Assembly (NCBI GenBank): GCA_019914995.1
Contig: CM034127.1
Span: 10,912,001 to 10,976,000, forward strand
Origin: Acanthochlamys bracteata
Taxonomy: Eukaryota; Streptophyta; Magnoliopsida; Pandanales; Velloziaceae
DNA length: 64,000 nt
Reading direction: 5' to 3'
Shown: piece by piece, positions 12,685-24,105 of the stretch
Position numbering within the stretch: the first letter of the stretch is position 1
How the letters are laid out: each line of letters opens with the position of its first letter
Position numbers and translations under genes: made by a program
Notes under the pieces: generated by a model
Told to the model about the DNA's origin: nothing
What the model saw: the letters and a program-made list of their open reading frames with translations, nothing else
Database searches by the model: none

Positions 12685-13665
12685 GTAAGTTTTCTTTTTC
12701 ATGAAAAAATTGAGAAAGGTTTTTTCTTTTTTGTTGCGTTGAAGCGTTTGATTAAGAATTTTGGATTTGTTCTCTAGTTTTTGTGAGAGATAAGTGTTTC
12801 TTTTGCCTTTATTCTCCTAATTTTTCTGTGTTTCCTTTGTGTTGGTTGAATTGTTTCTCTAGTTTTTCGGTTTGAATTTTAGGAGTTTGTGTGATGAAAC
12901 ATTCAGTAAAATTTGGTTTAAGAGTTCAAAATTTTTATTTCTGGTGAAAAGAAGGGAACAATCCGTGCAATATTAGGGTTTCTTCATAGGTCTTACCTGC
13001 CAGGTGTTTACAATAATGTTAGTGTTTAATAACTACTTAAAGAGTTCAATTTTAATTTTCATCTATGTTCTTGAACTTGATTTTTGTTGGGTTTTCATAC
13101 CTGTAAGGTTGAACCTATTCCTTGCTAGAAATGCCTTTCTTTTATTGTTCTATATAACTCAACTTTTTTTTTCTTTGGTACTGATGTTCACGGCTGTAAG
13201 ACATAAAAACTTTCTTTTCATGGTTTCTCCTATATGCATTTGCAAATAATTTCTTTTAGTGCCAGTCTTGAAACAACATGTTCTCTATCTCATGTTCCAT
13301 GCCTGAATGTTTTTTTTTTCTAAAGCTTTTTAAAAGTTTTCTGTAGATGGGAGATGTTTTCAATTGCTACTGATAATTATAATCTAATTGCTTCTTCAAT
13401 TTTACGTTGGTTGAGTGTTTACTATAAATTCATGATACATTTTACATTTTACATGTTTCATTTTCTGTTTGTTAATTTGCTTTATGTCTTTGGGACAAGA
13501 AGCGTTTTTCCGTGGAAAGTTCTTTCTTGTGATTGCCAATATGTTCATTCAAAAAAAAAAAAAAAGAAACTTGTCAGTCATGCTCGATTGTGTACCTACA
13601 ATGCGACTTCTCTCATTTTTCTTCATTTTTTTGCTTACTTTTTTTTCTTCTAAATTTTTTCGCAG
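12685..13665 (+). other. 5' leader intron of the CCCH/OST-HTH/RRM gene
   Basis: The donor GAGA/GTAAGT is at 12685. The acceptor TTTTTTCGCAG ends at 13665, seven bases before the start codon (CAACAGG then ATG). The intron is T-rich throughout. The leader exon upstream is purine/pyrimidine mixed with many GAGA-type tracts. Leader introns close to the ATG are common in plant housekeeping genes and often raise expression. Confidence 0.7.
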
Positions 13666-13672
13666 CAACAGG

Positions 13673-16530
13673 ATGGAAGTGGCAGAGTGTACTAAACTTG
13701 TACTGAGCCGAATTCAGCAGTTTGAACCTGATAGTGCCATCAAAATCATTGGCTACCTTCTTCTCAACTACACTCATGAAGAAATAATGGAATATGCATA
13801 TGGATCAGATAACTTGATTCATAACTTAATAAGTGAAGCCAAAGTTTATATCTCATCTTCACCAAACCCATTGAATTTGCCAACTTTGCTGCAAGCTTCT
13901 GAAAAATCTACACCTGTTCATTATGGGCCAGTAGTTCCTACTATATCTCGTGCATTTTCTTTGCCCTCCAGCTTCTGTGTTCAAGCTCCATTCCTGGACC
14001 CTTGTCTTGTAAATGGCCGGCAGGCTGCTCTAAAGAACTTGGACTTCACTTCTCTTGAGTGCGCTGACATTGCTGGAGAAGAACGCCACATGCCCCCAGG
14101 CGTTGAGTTCATGGGCATAGAGAGGCATGTCAATCTATTGAACAATTTTGGAACAGAATTTATGTGGAATAATTACCTCCCAGCTAACATGAGGTTGCCA
14201 ACTGGCACTCCTGAAACCCCTTCCAAATCTTGCCCATTTTTTTACAAGGGCTATTGCAAGCATGGGATCAACTGCAGATACGCACATGGTCAGATGCCTG
14301 CTGATTGTGCACCAGAAATGCACAGTGTGAGTTTCAATGACATGGCTTGTGATGAGCACATGTTTTCTCCTGGCTCACTTGAGAAGCTGGAATTGGAGAT
14401 AGCTGAACTTTTGAGATCAAGGAATGGTCTACCGGTTTCTATAGCCTCCTTGCCAATGCTGTATCTTGAGAGATACGGCAAGACACTCCAGGCAGAGGGA
14501 TACTTTGTAGAGAGCCAACATCATGGGAAGGCTGGTTTTAGTTTGACTAAGCTCCTCGCCCCCTTCAGGAACAGCATTCGTCTTATTGAGAGGTAGTTTT
14601 ATGTCTTGGTAAAGGGTCAGGTGGGGAGAGACTTATTTGAATTTTAAGTATCAAATTAGTTTTTGGCCAGATTTAATTTCTTGCTTTTATTTATTTATGT
14701 TTTTTGCAGGCCACCTGGACAGCATTCAGTGATATTGGCTGAAGATGTCCCTAAGTATATGGAGTACACTAATAGGAACGAGAGACCAGAGCCTGGTACA
14801 TTTACCTCCAGTTCTCATCAAATTTATCTCACTTTCCCTGCTGAAAGCAGTTTCACTGAGGAAGATGTATCCAACTACTTTGAGTAATCACTAACTCTCA
14901 CATCCTATATTTTTATGAAAGAATGCTGACTTTGTTGATTCTAATCTTTCTTTCCTCTTTTAGGCAATTTGGTCCTGTTCATGATGTTAGGATTCCACAC
15001 CAAGAGAAGCGCATGTTTGGGTTTGTATGTTTCATCTATCCTGAGACTGTAAGACTTATATTATCAAAGGGATGCCCGCACTATATCTGTGGAGCACGAG
15101 TCCTTGTAAAACCATACAAGGAGAAATCTCAACTAATTGATAGGTAAGTTTTCTCCTGGTGGTTTGTTGAGCAGAGATTATGTTGCATTAACATCTTAGG
15201 ATCTTCAGTTCATGCTTTTAGTTAAACGTTCTTTCATTTCTGGCTTTCGATGTGTTTATGATTGTGCATATATTGAGTGCATTGCCTTTGCATAACTTAT
15301 CAAAGAAAACACTTTTGTTGTGTTTGTCCCTATCATGACTGTAGAAGTACATTTTCCTCTCAATTTGCTATATTTAGTAGTTTGAAAGAGCTCGCAAATT
15401 TATCAAGAATTAATTTATCAATAATTACTTTCTAAATGATCAAATATTAATATGAGGTTATGATACTTGGAAAGCTTATCATACTTTGAATGTTCTTTGA
15501 CATTGGGACCTTAGCCGAGTTTAAAGGTTTCTAAAGCCAAGTATGTTTTCCGGTAGCAAACTTAGGAAAATGAAACCTCAGTATCAGTCATTCAAACATG
15601 CACTAGACTACTAGCCAATGCAACCAAATTCTGTACACAGTACTTGTGTAACTTTTGATCTGTTTTTCCTGTGTTATTCTGTAAACATTTGTAAGAATGT
15701 CAATTTTACTATGAAACCTTTAAGGTAACTCTCAATTTTCTTTCTGATGTGAAAAATAATGTACCCTTTTTTGTCATTTTGCAGGAAGTGTATGGAGAAA
15801 CTAGAAATTCCTGTTTATCATCCTGCCCAGTATTTTCAAATGGATCCTGACCTTTATTCAAGTAAGTGTTCCAATTATGTTGATATTCATGTTCATTCAT
15901 TCATCAATATTTGGTCACCCTTTTCTGGCTATTGTTCTAGTTTGTGTATATAATCTTATATATTTATCTTAATGTCTAGTACCAAGAGTATATGACAAAT
16001 CGAGGATATTGAAGCAACATCTTGTGGAAGAACGTGAACGTGCACTTGAGCAGCTGGAGAGAAGACGCTTACTTGAATTTCAGCTAAGGACACAATCATT
16101 GACGCAGGCTCCTCACATAGCTCATAGGATGGATAATCTTAAACTTAAGGGAGGTAATAATAATATATAGATCAGTTTTATAACTGTATTTGTTATCACT
16201 GCCAGTAAGTTCTACTTAGCTTGTCGGGATGCTTGTCTGGACAGACAATTTCTATGATCTTCCTTCTGGTGATAATGGGACACCAGCTGATTTAAAACCT
16301 AGCCAGACAATTGATGACTATGATGATCGATATGGGTAAGCAAATACTCTTTGAGATTGATGTGTTTATCTATGAGATTGGATGAGTTTTAAAATGTTAA
16401 GAACAATGTATTCCTTTTTGGACCACATGAATGGCTCATATATCTGTTTTTCTGCAGTGGCAATATTCAACTTCCGGATAGCCCATTTGCATCTCCTTGC
16501 CTAGGAACTAGCAGTTCTGCAGAAATATAG
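13673..16530 (+). CDS. CCCH zinc finger / OST-HTH (LOTUS) / RRM RNA-binding protein, copy 1
   Basis: Seven coding exons (13673-14592, 14710-14883, 14964-15143, 15785-15861, 15980-16153, 16245-16335, 16458-16530) join in frame to 562 residues. The order is an N-terminal helical region ([20 protein letters not shown]), a CCCH finger at residues ~187-205 (C-x7-C-x5-C-x3-[18 protein letters not shown]), an OST-HTH/LOTUS domain at ~232-307 ([18 protein letters not shown] to [20 protein letters not shown]), an RRM at ~335-425 with RNP1-like KRMFGFVCF, and a charged coiled coil ([20 protein letters not shown]). This is the plant C3H46/C3H53-type family, presumed to bind RNA. The paralogue at 18200-21980 faces it tail to tail with matching intron phases. 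The C-terminus (LPDSPFASP then SSSAEI) may be shortened by a frameshift (see findings). Confidence 0.92.
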
Positions 16531-18199
16531 AGAAACTTAAAGATGATACAGCAAAGTTAGAGGTAGGTTACATCAGTAGCAAAGATTCTATAAAGACGTT
16601 AGCTTCTCTTATGGATTGTCTTCTAATCACAAAGATCACTCAGTCTTATGACAGACACCTTTATACCCTGTCAACGGATCTTCCTACCAATGGATAGGCT
16701 GGAGTTAGTTTGCAAATATGATACAAAAGTTACATGTAACAGTGACGTGATACAGGAAAGGATAATGTGATGCTTTACAAAAGTAGGTACACAGCGAGTT
16801 ACTGACAGGGTGTTTTACTTTCTTGTGAAGTGGGAAGAGAAATTTAGATGATGGAAAATAGTTTACTTCAAAGTAATTAGTAAAATAATTTTGCTCCCTT
16901 TATTTATCTTCTTTTTCATACAAGTCCTGTTCATTGTTTGCGAGGCATCAGAGAATAATGCCATTGCATGGGCCCATTGTGTTAGTTTCTACTTGTTTCA
17001 TTCTCGCCCCTTGAGTGACGCAATCTTAGATACTTGAGCAGCTAGGCGTACTTTGTAATTGGTCTGCTGTGTGAGTGAGCATTGAATTGATCCAAGTGCA
17101 TCTGGTCAAGTGTGGTAGTTCTTCTCTTATAAATGCCTCAATACACTCTGCAACTTATTTTTAAGTTTTTCGTCTGCAGATTTCATAGGTTTTAACTGCC
17201 TCTATTTACTGCTCGTATTGACTGTTGAATCTTTTTGCATATTTTGAAGCATGAAGTGAATGAACTTCAAGCTTTTACCTCTACAAATATCCTGTCGTTG
17301 TCCTGCTTTATTGACTCTGAGCTATAAAGGGGTATCAATCACAGATAAAGCTGTATTCTTTATCTCGTCTTTTGACCTCTACTGCCAATGAATGATTTGA
17401 ATGAGCCAACTTGTTTTTTCAAATGCCTAACTTTTTCTTTTTGTTCTTTGTATGGTCCACAATTCCCTGGAAAGCAAACATTACAATGGATTGGAACAAG
17501 TAGTTGGATTGAAATGGACTCGTGCAATATAACAGATCTTTCTTTATTGTTTAGTTAGATTAGATTTTGTTTCCAGCAAGTGGAACTAGGAACTGGAAGA
17601 GCAGAAGAGTTGCTTCTTGGGGGACCATTGCTAATGTAAGCTTGCATTCTAAGTTCTAACCAGTCACAAGCTAAGGCGAATCTAACCGTTTCGCAACTGG
17701 AATAACATACTTAGTTGCGTATAGGGTGTGTGTTTTTTTACACCAAGTGACTTTTGGAGTATGAGTTATAGAGAGAGTAAATAATTGCACCGAAAAAATC
17801 ACTTTTAGGTAAAAATGCACTCTTAACAAACAACCAGTAAGTTCTATTTACATTGATGTGCATGTTCTATTCAGGAGAAGAAAAGAAAATACCAGTACAT
17901 GTTTTTTAATCTTCGTATGCTGTAAGTAGTGGTGTATTTATTTCACCAAACCTGACATACAAATTATCTAAGTTTGAGTGGTTAACTGCTAGATGTTTGA
18001 GCTAACTAAAATCACTTCTACATCAATGATCAGGTTTTGTATCTCTAAACTACGTTTTGAAGTATATGAAATAATTAAGCGTCGATCAGTATCCCTTCTG
18101 TACTTGTCATTTAATGTGGTTTGTATTGATCTGAGAAGCCTACTTTCTGTTGTTTGATATACATCTTCAGAAATTCTGGAGTTGCGTAATGTTAAACTT
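16531..18199. other. Shared 3' region between the convergent CCCH genes
   Basis: It contains both 3' ends. On the plus strand, 16531-16562 and 17577-17639 read open in a frame different from that of the upstream stop codon. They are joined by a good donor (GAG/GTAGGT) and acceptor (TTTCCAG). This could be lost coding sequence or an alternative 3' end. No other gene is visible. Confidence 0.45.
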
Positions 18200-21100
18200 C
18201 TATACTGCACGACTGCTGAAACTCTGCTTGTCAATGGAGAACGGACTATCTGGTAGTTCTATGTGGGCACTGCAAACAAGAAAACACAACTATCCATTCA
18301 TAAAACCGAACTTGAGAGTAACTTCAGACTATAGTTCTATACTTCTATGTACGCAACACAGCTGCTAAAAGTCCAAAATGTTATGCTTACCTTTCCTGGT
18401 TGGTTGCATCATTAGCTGTATGGCAAGTTCTCTCAGTGTTGGCTGAGATATGGAGGGCATTAAGTGCGTAGCTAAAATGATCTACTATATCATCCATATC
18501 TGAAACAAGCAGAAATACAAACGTGAAATACGGTCTTAATAAACCATAATGGAGTTTGAGACGGTGTAAAGTAAGAAACTAAACCTCTTGTAAGGACAGG
18601 AAGTTCTGAATTCTCCACATCAAAATGAGGTGAATCGAAATGAGGTTGTTGATTCACCGGCCTTTGGTTGAGAGTAAACTCAGAGAGATGTCTCTGTTCG
18701 AGTTTAAGAAGCTTTCTATGCTCCTCCAGAAGTTGTTTCCTAGAAAATCTTAAGCAACGAGATCCTCTAGGTGCTAAGCCATACAAATATAGCAAAAATT
18801 AGACAAAGATTTTCATAGAAAGAAATTGCACATAGACTTAGAGCGGCTGCTTACTTGCATGGAGTTCTGGATCAATCTCGAAATGTTTAGGAGAATATGT
18901 AGGTGATCTAGCTTTGTCAATGTATGTTCTGCAGCATTCACAAAAAATTTATTAAATTCATGACTAGAAAATGGAAAAAGTGCAAGTACCATATCTTAAA
19001 CAGCTGTTGCTCATCTACTTTACTAACAAAAGATTTAAGGATAAGTTCCTAAAGCCCATGACAGAATGTCCACTATTTTATGTTATACCAATCGATAAGT
19101 ATTCAAGCACCATCACAGAATAAGGAATAGAAAAGTTATTAGGGGAAATAGATGCACACGATAATAGGGAAAACTTCAAATACATCACCTGTCAATGTTC
19201 CTTGTTTTTTCCTTGTATGGCTTAACCAAAACACAAGCATCACATATAGAGTGGGGATTTCGCATTGCCAGTATATCACTCACAGTTTCTGGATATACAA
19301 AGCTGACAAAGCCAAACATCCGCTTCTCTTGGCATGGTATCCTCACATCATCAACAGGTCCATATTGCCTACATTACCGAGATTATAGAACCAGTGAAAT
19401 AACACAACTGTAAAGAAAGAGCTACTAAAATCGAAACTAAGTGCAAGTTTGACAATATTAATTACCTAAAATAGTTGGCGACGTCGTCTTCACTAAATGT
19501 GCTTTCTGCTGGAAATGTTAGATAAATTTGGTGAGAACTACCATCAGCTGCATTGCAGTCACTCCTTTCATTCCTGAAACCCATATACTTTGATGCATCT
19601 TCAGCTAGGACTACACAGTGCTGTCCATGCGGTCTGAAGCTTATGAAATGAGAAATAGATTAGTAGAATAAGCATGTACATGGCAATTCCATTGCATTAT
19701 TTAGATTTAAATATATGAGAAACACTCATATGTCCCTAGGATTTTTATTTTTCTTCTAATTCTTCAAAGAAGTGAAGAATATTCAATTCCTATATTAACA
19801 TAGACATATTATTTACTGAAATCTTTATGCAACACTTTCTAAAGAATATGGTACAAATTAATATTAAGGATGTTCATCTTTATAAGTGAGCAAGAACTTA
19901 GGTGAGTGTATGCATACGCAATAGAGTAATGTTACCTGTCTAGTAGACGAATGCTATTCCTTAGGCGGGCAAGCAACTTTGTCAAGCTGAAACCAGCTCT
20001 TCCATGCCGCTGGCTCTCAGTAAGGTACCCATCAGCTTGAAGGTTCCTTCCATACTTTTCAAAGTACATCATAGGCAATGCAGCAATAGAAACAGGTCCA
20101 TTCTTTGACCTTAGGAGGTCCTTGATCTCCATTTCAAGCTTCTCAAGTGAAGTTGGTGAGAAATTGTGCTCTTCATTGGCCACGTCATTTGTCTTTGGGC
20201 TGAGAATTTGAGAGTGGCCATCAGGACTAGAAGCACCATGAAAGTATCGACAGCTGGAACCATGCTTGCAATAACCTTTGTAGTAGTAGTGACAAGCTTT
20301 GAAGGGAAAATCCGTGAGGCTATGAGATCTATGAGTGTTCCTTGTGCGGAAGCCACCAATAACTGCAGAAGCTTGGTAGCAGTAATTAGCTGAGAAATTT
20401 GGACTCAATGCTGTTGCAGGATCCAGTTGATCATCCACATTATAGAACTGAACTCGGTTATGAGAGGGATACTCATCTGCAACAGAATCTGGATATGCAG
20501 GCAAAATAAGATCTAGGTTCTGCACAGAAGCTTGCTGGTCAGAGACCAGAGTAGGATCCCAGTATGAATGAGGAACATTAACTGTGTTAGGAGACAACAA
20601 GGGACGTGTTCCAGCACTAGAAAAGGAATTGATCTGACCAGGAAGATCCACAGGAATTTGGATAGGAGGTGATGAGTTGGTAGTAACAGCTAAAGCATTG
20701 AGCATGTTCTTTGCGCTTCTGACTTTTGAATATAGTATGTCGTCGGTGCAGAATGCAAGAAGGATCATTTCTTGATCTGTAGGTTCTCTTAAGAAAAGAC
20801 ACCCTAAAATTTTCAGGGCATTTTCAGGCTCAAGTTTTTGGATTCTATTGGAGATGATCTTTATTAGTTCAGGGAGTTCAAAGTCACAATATTTAACCCC
20901 TGCATATTCCAATGAACAGATTTACATTAATATGCAAGTATCCCATTAAAAAGGTATTAAAATCACTCGAAAGTGGCAGAACTAGTTCTATCAAAAGAAA
21001 TGGGACTTTAGCATTAATCATAAGGCCCTTGTTCAATTTTTGACATTTCGACGTTGACAAGTGTATAGAAGTTCCCTTTATTTGCCTTAAGTAGCTAGGG

Positions 21101-21980
21101 ACCAGAGAAACATGAATTGACTTGGCTAAATTGCAATCAATACTTCAATGGAAAACGTAAACGACATTTTCAAATTGCTGAATCTTGAACACCTTTAACC
21201 AAATTTAATCATTTTAGCCAAACACACTTGCCAGTTACACAGGTCAAAGCATGCATTGTGTGAACTGCATCAAACATTTAATATTACAAGCCAAAACTTT
21301 GTTCTAAACTAGAAAGAGCAAATCCATTGTTTATCTACAACAGACATCATACCAAAAAGACAGATTTCTTTGCCATATCTGCCAAACAAAGGGAGCTGCT
21401 CTAAATATACAAAATGAAAACATGAGAAGATGCACAACAGCAACCCACTGCAACATCTGAACAAATCATTAATGAAATACAAACCCGAATCTATATCTCA
21501 AGCATTCACATGAAAAAGCTCTTTAAAACACATAAAATCTTGTCATACAATGCTTCCTAACCCCTAAGAAAGATCGATTGCTGAACAAAACACAAAGTAG
21601 AACTCCCAGAATGCACAACCTTATTCACAGGAAGCAGATACAATAATCAACAATTTAACACTAAAACGAATAACAGAATAAATAAAATTTCACAAAGTAA
21701 ACCCACATTATTGCACTTAGAAACAAAGTATATTATTAAAACAGAGAAAGTCCATTCTAAAAATCAAAACTTCAATCGCAAATCCCAGTTACGCAAATCT
21801 CTTATTACTAAAACAACAGAAAACCCTTTCAGAAAAAGAAAAACCCTCTTGTTCCATTACCAAACAAAAGAACCACCGTTCATTGAAGTACTACAGCATT
21901 CCATCTATCAAAACCAAACTAACAATCTGATGATCAAAGAATAAATACAGTTGAAGTAAAACTTTACCTCCAACGCCCAT
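18200..21980 (-). CDS. CCCH zinc finger / OST-HTH (LOTUS) / RRM RNA-binding protein, copy 2
   Basis: Eight coding exons in transcript order (21968-21980, 19936-20899, 19466-19633, 19189-19368, 18855-18928, 18585-18773, 18391-18499, 18200-18269) give 588 residues. The first is only 13 bases (ATGGGCGTTGGAG) and splices to GGGTTAAATATTG across a ~1.07-kb intron, giving [20 protein letters not shown]. Domains are CCCH at ~207-225 ([18 protein letters not shown]), OST-HTH at ~252-326 ([19 protein letters not shown]), and an RRM with KRMFGFVSF and a VLVKPYKEK tail, followed by a helical [19 protein letters not shown]. The last exon ends [20 protein letters not shown]. From the long coding exon onward, phases match copy 1 and the RRM exon is 180 bases in both, so the two arose by duplication. 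An ATG at 20910-20912 sits in the intron and is not needed. Confidence 0.9.
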
Positions 21981-23635
21981 TGCAGTTGGGTAAGATTTCG
22001 TCATGAATGCAACCAAGAGAAAAAAGAACGAATCTTGGATCACTCCACCATCTATTAATCAATCAATCAATTCTTGCAGAAAATAAGAAGAAAAGAATCC
22101 ATCTTTTTTCTGTATTTTCTTGATTACTTTCTTTCTCTGATGATGATGAATCACATCAAACATAACAGAGAATCAAAATCTGTTTCTGTGGTTTTTGAAA
22201 CGATAGCCAGAGTGGAATTTCTAAATTCGGTTAATCGCTATTCTACCGTGTATATATATTTTAGCGCCAAGTTAGTTACTGTTCTTTCAACGAAATCTAA
22301 TCGTTGGTATATTGATCAAGGGATGAGATTGATTTTGACGGAAAATATTAGAATTTATCTTTTTGGGTGTTTCACTTTTACCGCGTCGTGCCCTTTTTCT
22401 GTGGAAAGTTAGTTCAGTAAATGCTTAGCAGAAAAAGATAATAACTAATTACTGAGAAGTTTTTTTTAAAAAAAATTTCTCCATGCTGGTCAATGGGGTT
22501 AATTGTGAATTTTTACCTCCCGGTCATTGTTGCAATTAATTTCCGTAATGTAGATATGCATGCACTTTGAATAAGATTTCTATCGACTACAAACTTTATA
22601 ATAATAAAAAAATTAATTCATTCGTGATTGAATCACCTGGACAGCATCTACGGTAGCTATGAATTATAAACCAAAACATTAGCGTGCTTAGAAACATAGG
22701 CACAAGTGAATTTCCATGAATGAAAATTCTCGCATGCTTCCATTTTGGTTCTGCAAAATTCAAAACATGACTCACACAATAACACTGTCATCCATTTTAC
22801 AAGTGTAGAACACCAAATCAGTCCTCGAGAGGTCTTGATTTCAATTCCAAGCAGATTGCAATGGCTGCTTGTTTACAAGGAAGCAACATGACTTGAACTA
22901 TTACATTCTTTGTTATCCTTTCGAAAAAGCATAACAAACAGTTGGACATACCAATGAAAATTAATGAAAATTGTAAGATAGGATCAGAATAAGTTAAACC
23001 ACTGCTCAGGATGGAGCTTCGAATTGTTGTTTTGTTGGAAGTGCGGAGATACAATTACAACGCCAAGAATCTTAGTACGAGATAAACAAAGATGGTGCAG
23101 TTCCAAATGATGGTTATTAGCAACGTATGCCAAATATATGGTGCGGTATATCTTCTATATGAAAGCAAACCTGGCAATGACAGAATAAAGCTTTAGATAG
23201 AGCTTCATTGTGAGTGCCTAAATTCCGTAGTAAAAGAGATCATACGGTATTTACCTCATTACCCTTGGAAGATCAAAATCAGATGAAAAGATGAACACAA
23301 AATAGTGGAGCTTCAAGAGTTCTTTAATAAGTGGCTATAAGATGTGCTTGATTTATGGATGGAGCTCCAAATCAATTTTTTAGGCTCACAACTTTCGAAG
23401 AATGGTTTCTGCAAAGTTGTCATTCGAAAAATTTAAAGTTATATATTCAACTGCATTAAAACTGATCCAAAAGAAAAGCAGGAAAAAGTGAAGCCTCACA
23501 GTGATGCTAAAGTAAAATTTGTTATTAAGGACATCCTCGAGAGCTTCAGCAAAAAATTGGTCGTTGGAAACAATTCAGGTGTCCTTATTCAGCTGGAATG
23601 ATGAAACAGTGGGAGCATAACCTGTAAGAATTGCA
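21981..23635. other. Region between copy 2 of the CCCH gene and the 3' end of mTERF9
   Basis: The part near 22.0-22.4 kb is the probable leader/promoter of the minus-strand CCCH gene, with T-rich tracts. The part below 23.6 kb is the expected 3' untranslated region of mTERF9. Open frames here (for example 22074-22412 on plus) show no family signature. Confidence 0.45.
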
Positions 23636-24045
23636 TCATCTTTTCCTTTCGTACTTCTTTGCAAAATTAGTTAATAGTAATCTTTGCCTGAATGCCAAAT
23701 ACTTATCCAAACTGGTTCCTGCCCATTGTTGGCAAAAGCATTCATCAGTTGGGACCAATGAGCTCAAAGGAAAAGGCCCTTTTGGAGCTTTCTTTAGAGC
23801 AACCAAGAATCTGTGACGTGGTCGAATACGCTGCTCTAGCGACAGACTCAAGTACATAGGGTACTTGGTTAAAACCTGGACCTCATTGTTAAGTTCATTG
23901 ACTAGATAAAGGTATTTTGGCTTCAAATTTCCCTCCAAGGACAAAGATAGTACCTACATAAAACATATAGTCTTAGCCATATATGTGGAAAATGTGTCAC
24001 TCCGAATACAAGAAAAAGTGTGCCTGTGTGTGTGTGCGTGCGTGC

Positions 24046-24105
<60 letters not shown>

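Noticed and set aside
24049..24102. Leu-Ser repeat peptide predicted across the GA repeat
   Set aside because: It comes from reading through the exon 4 donor into the intron microsatellite; the spliced protein does not contain it.
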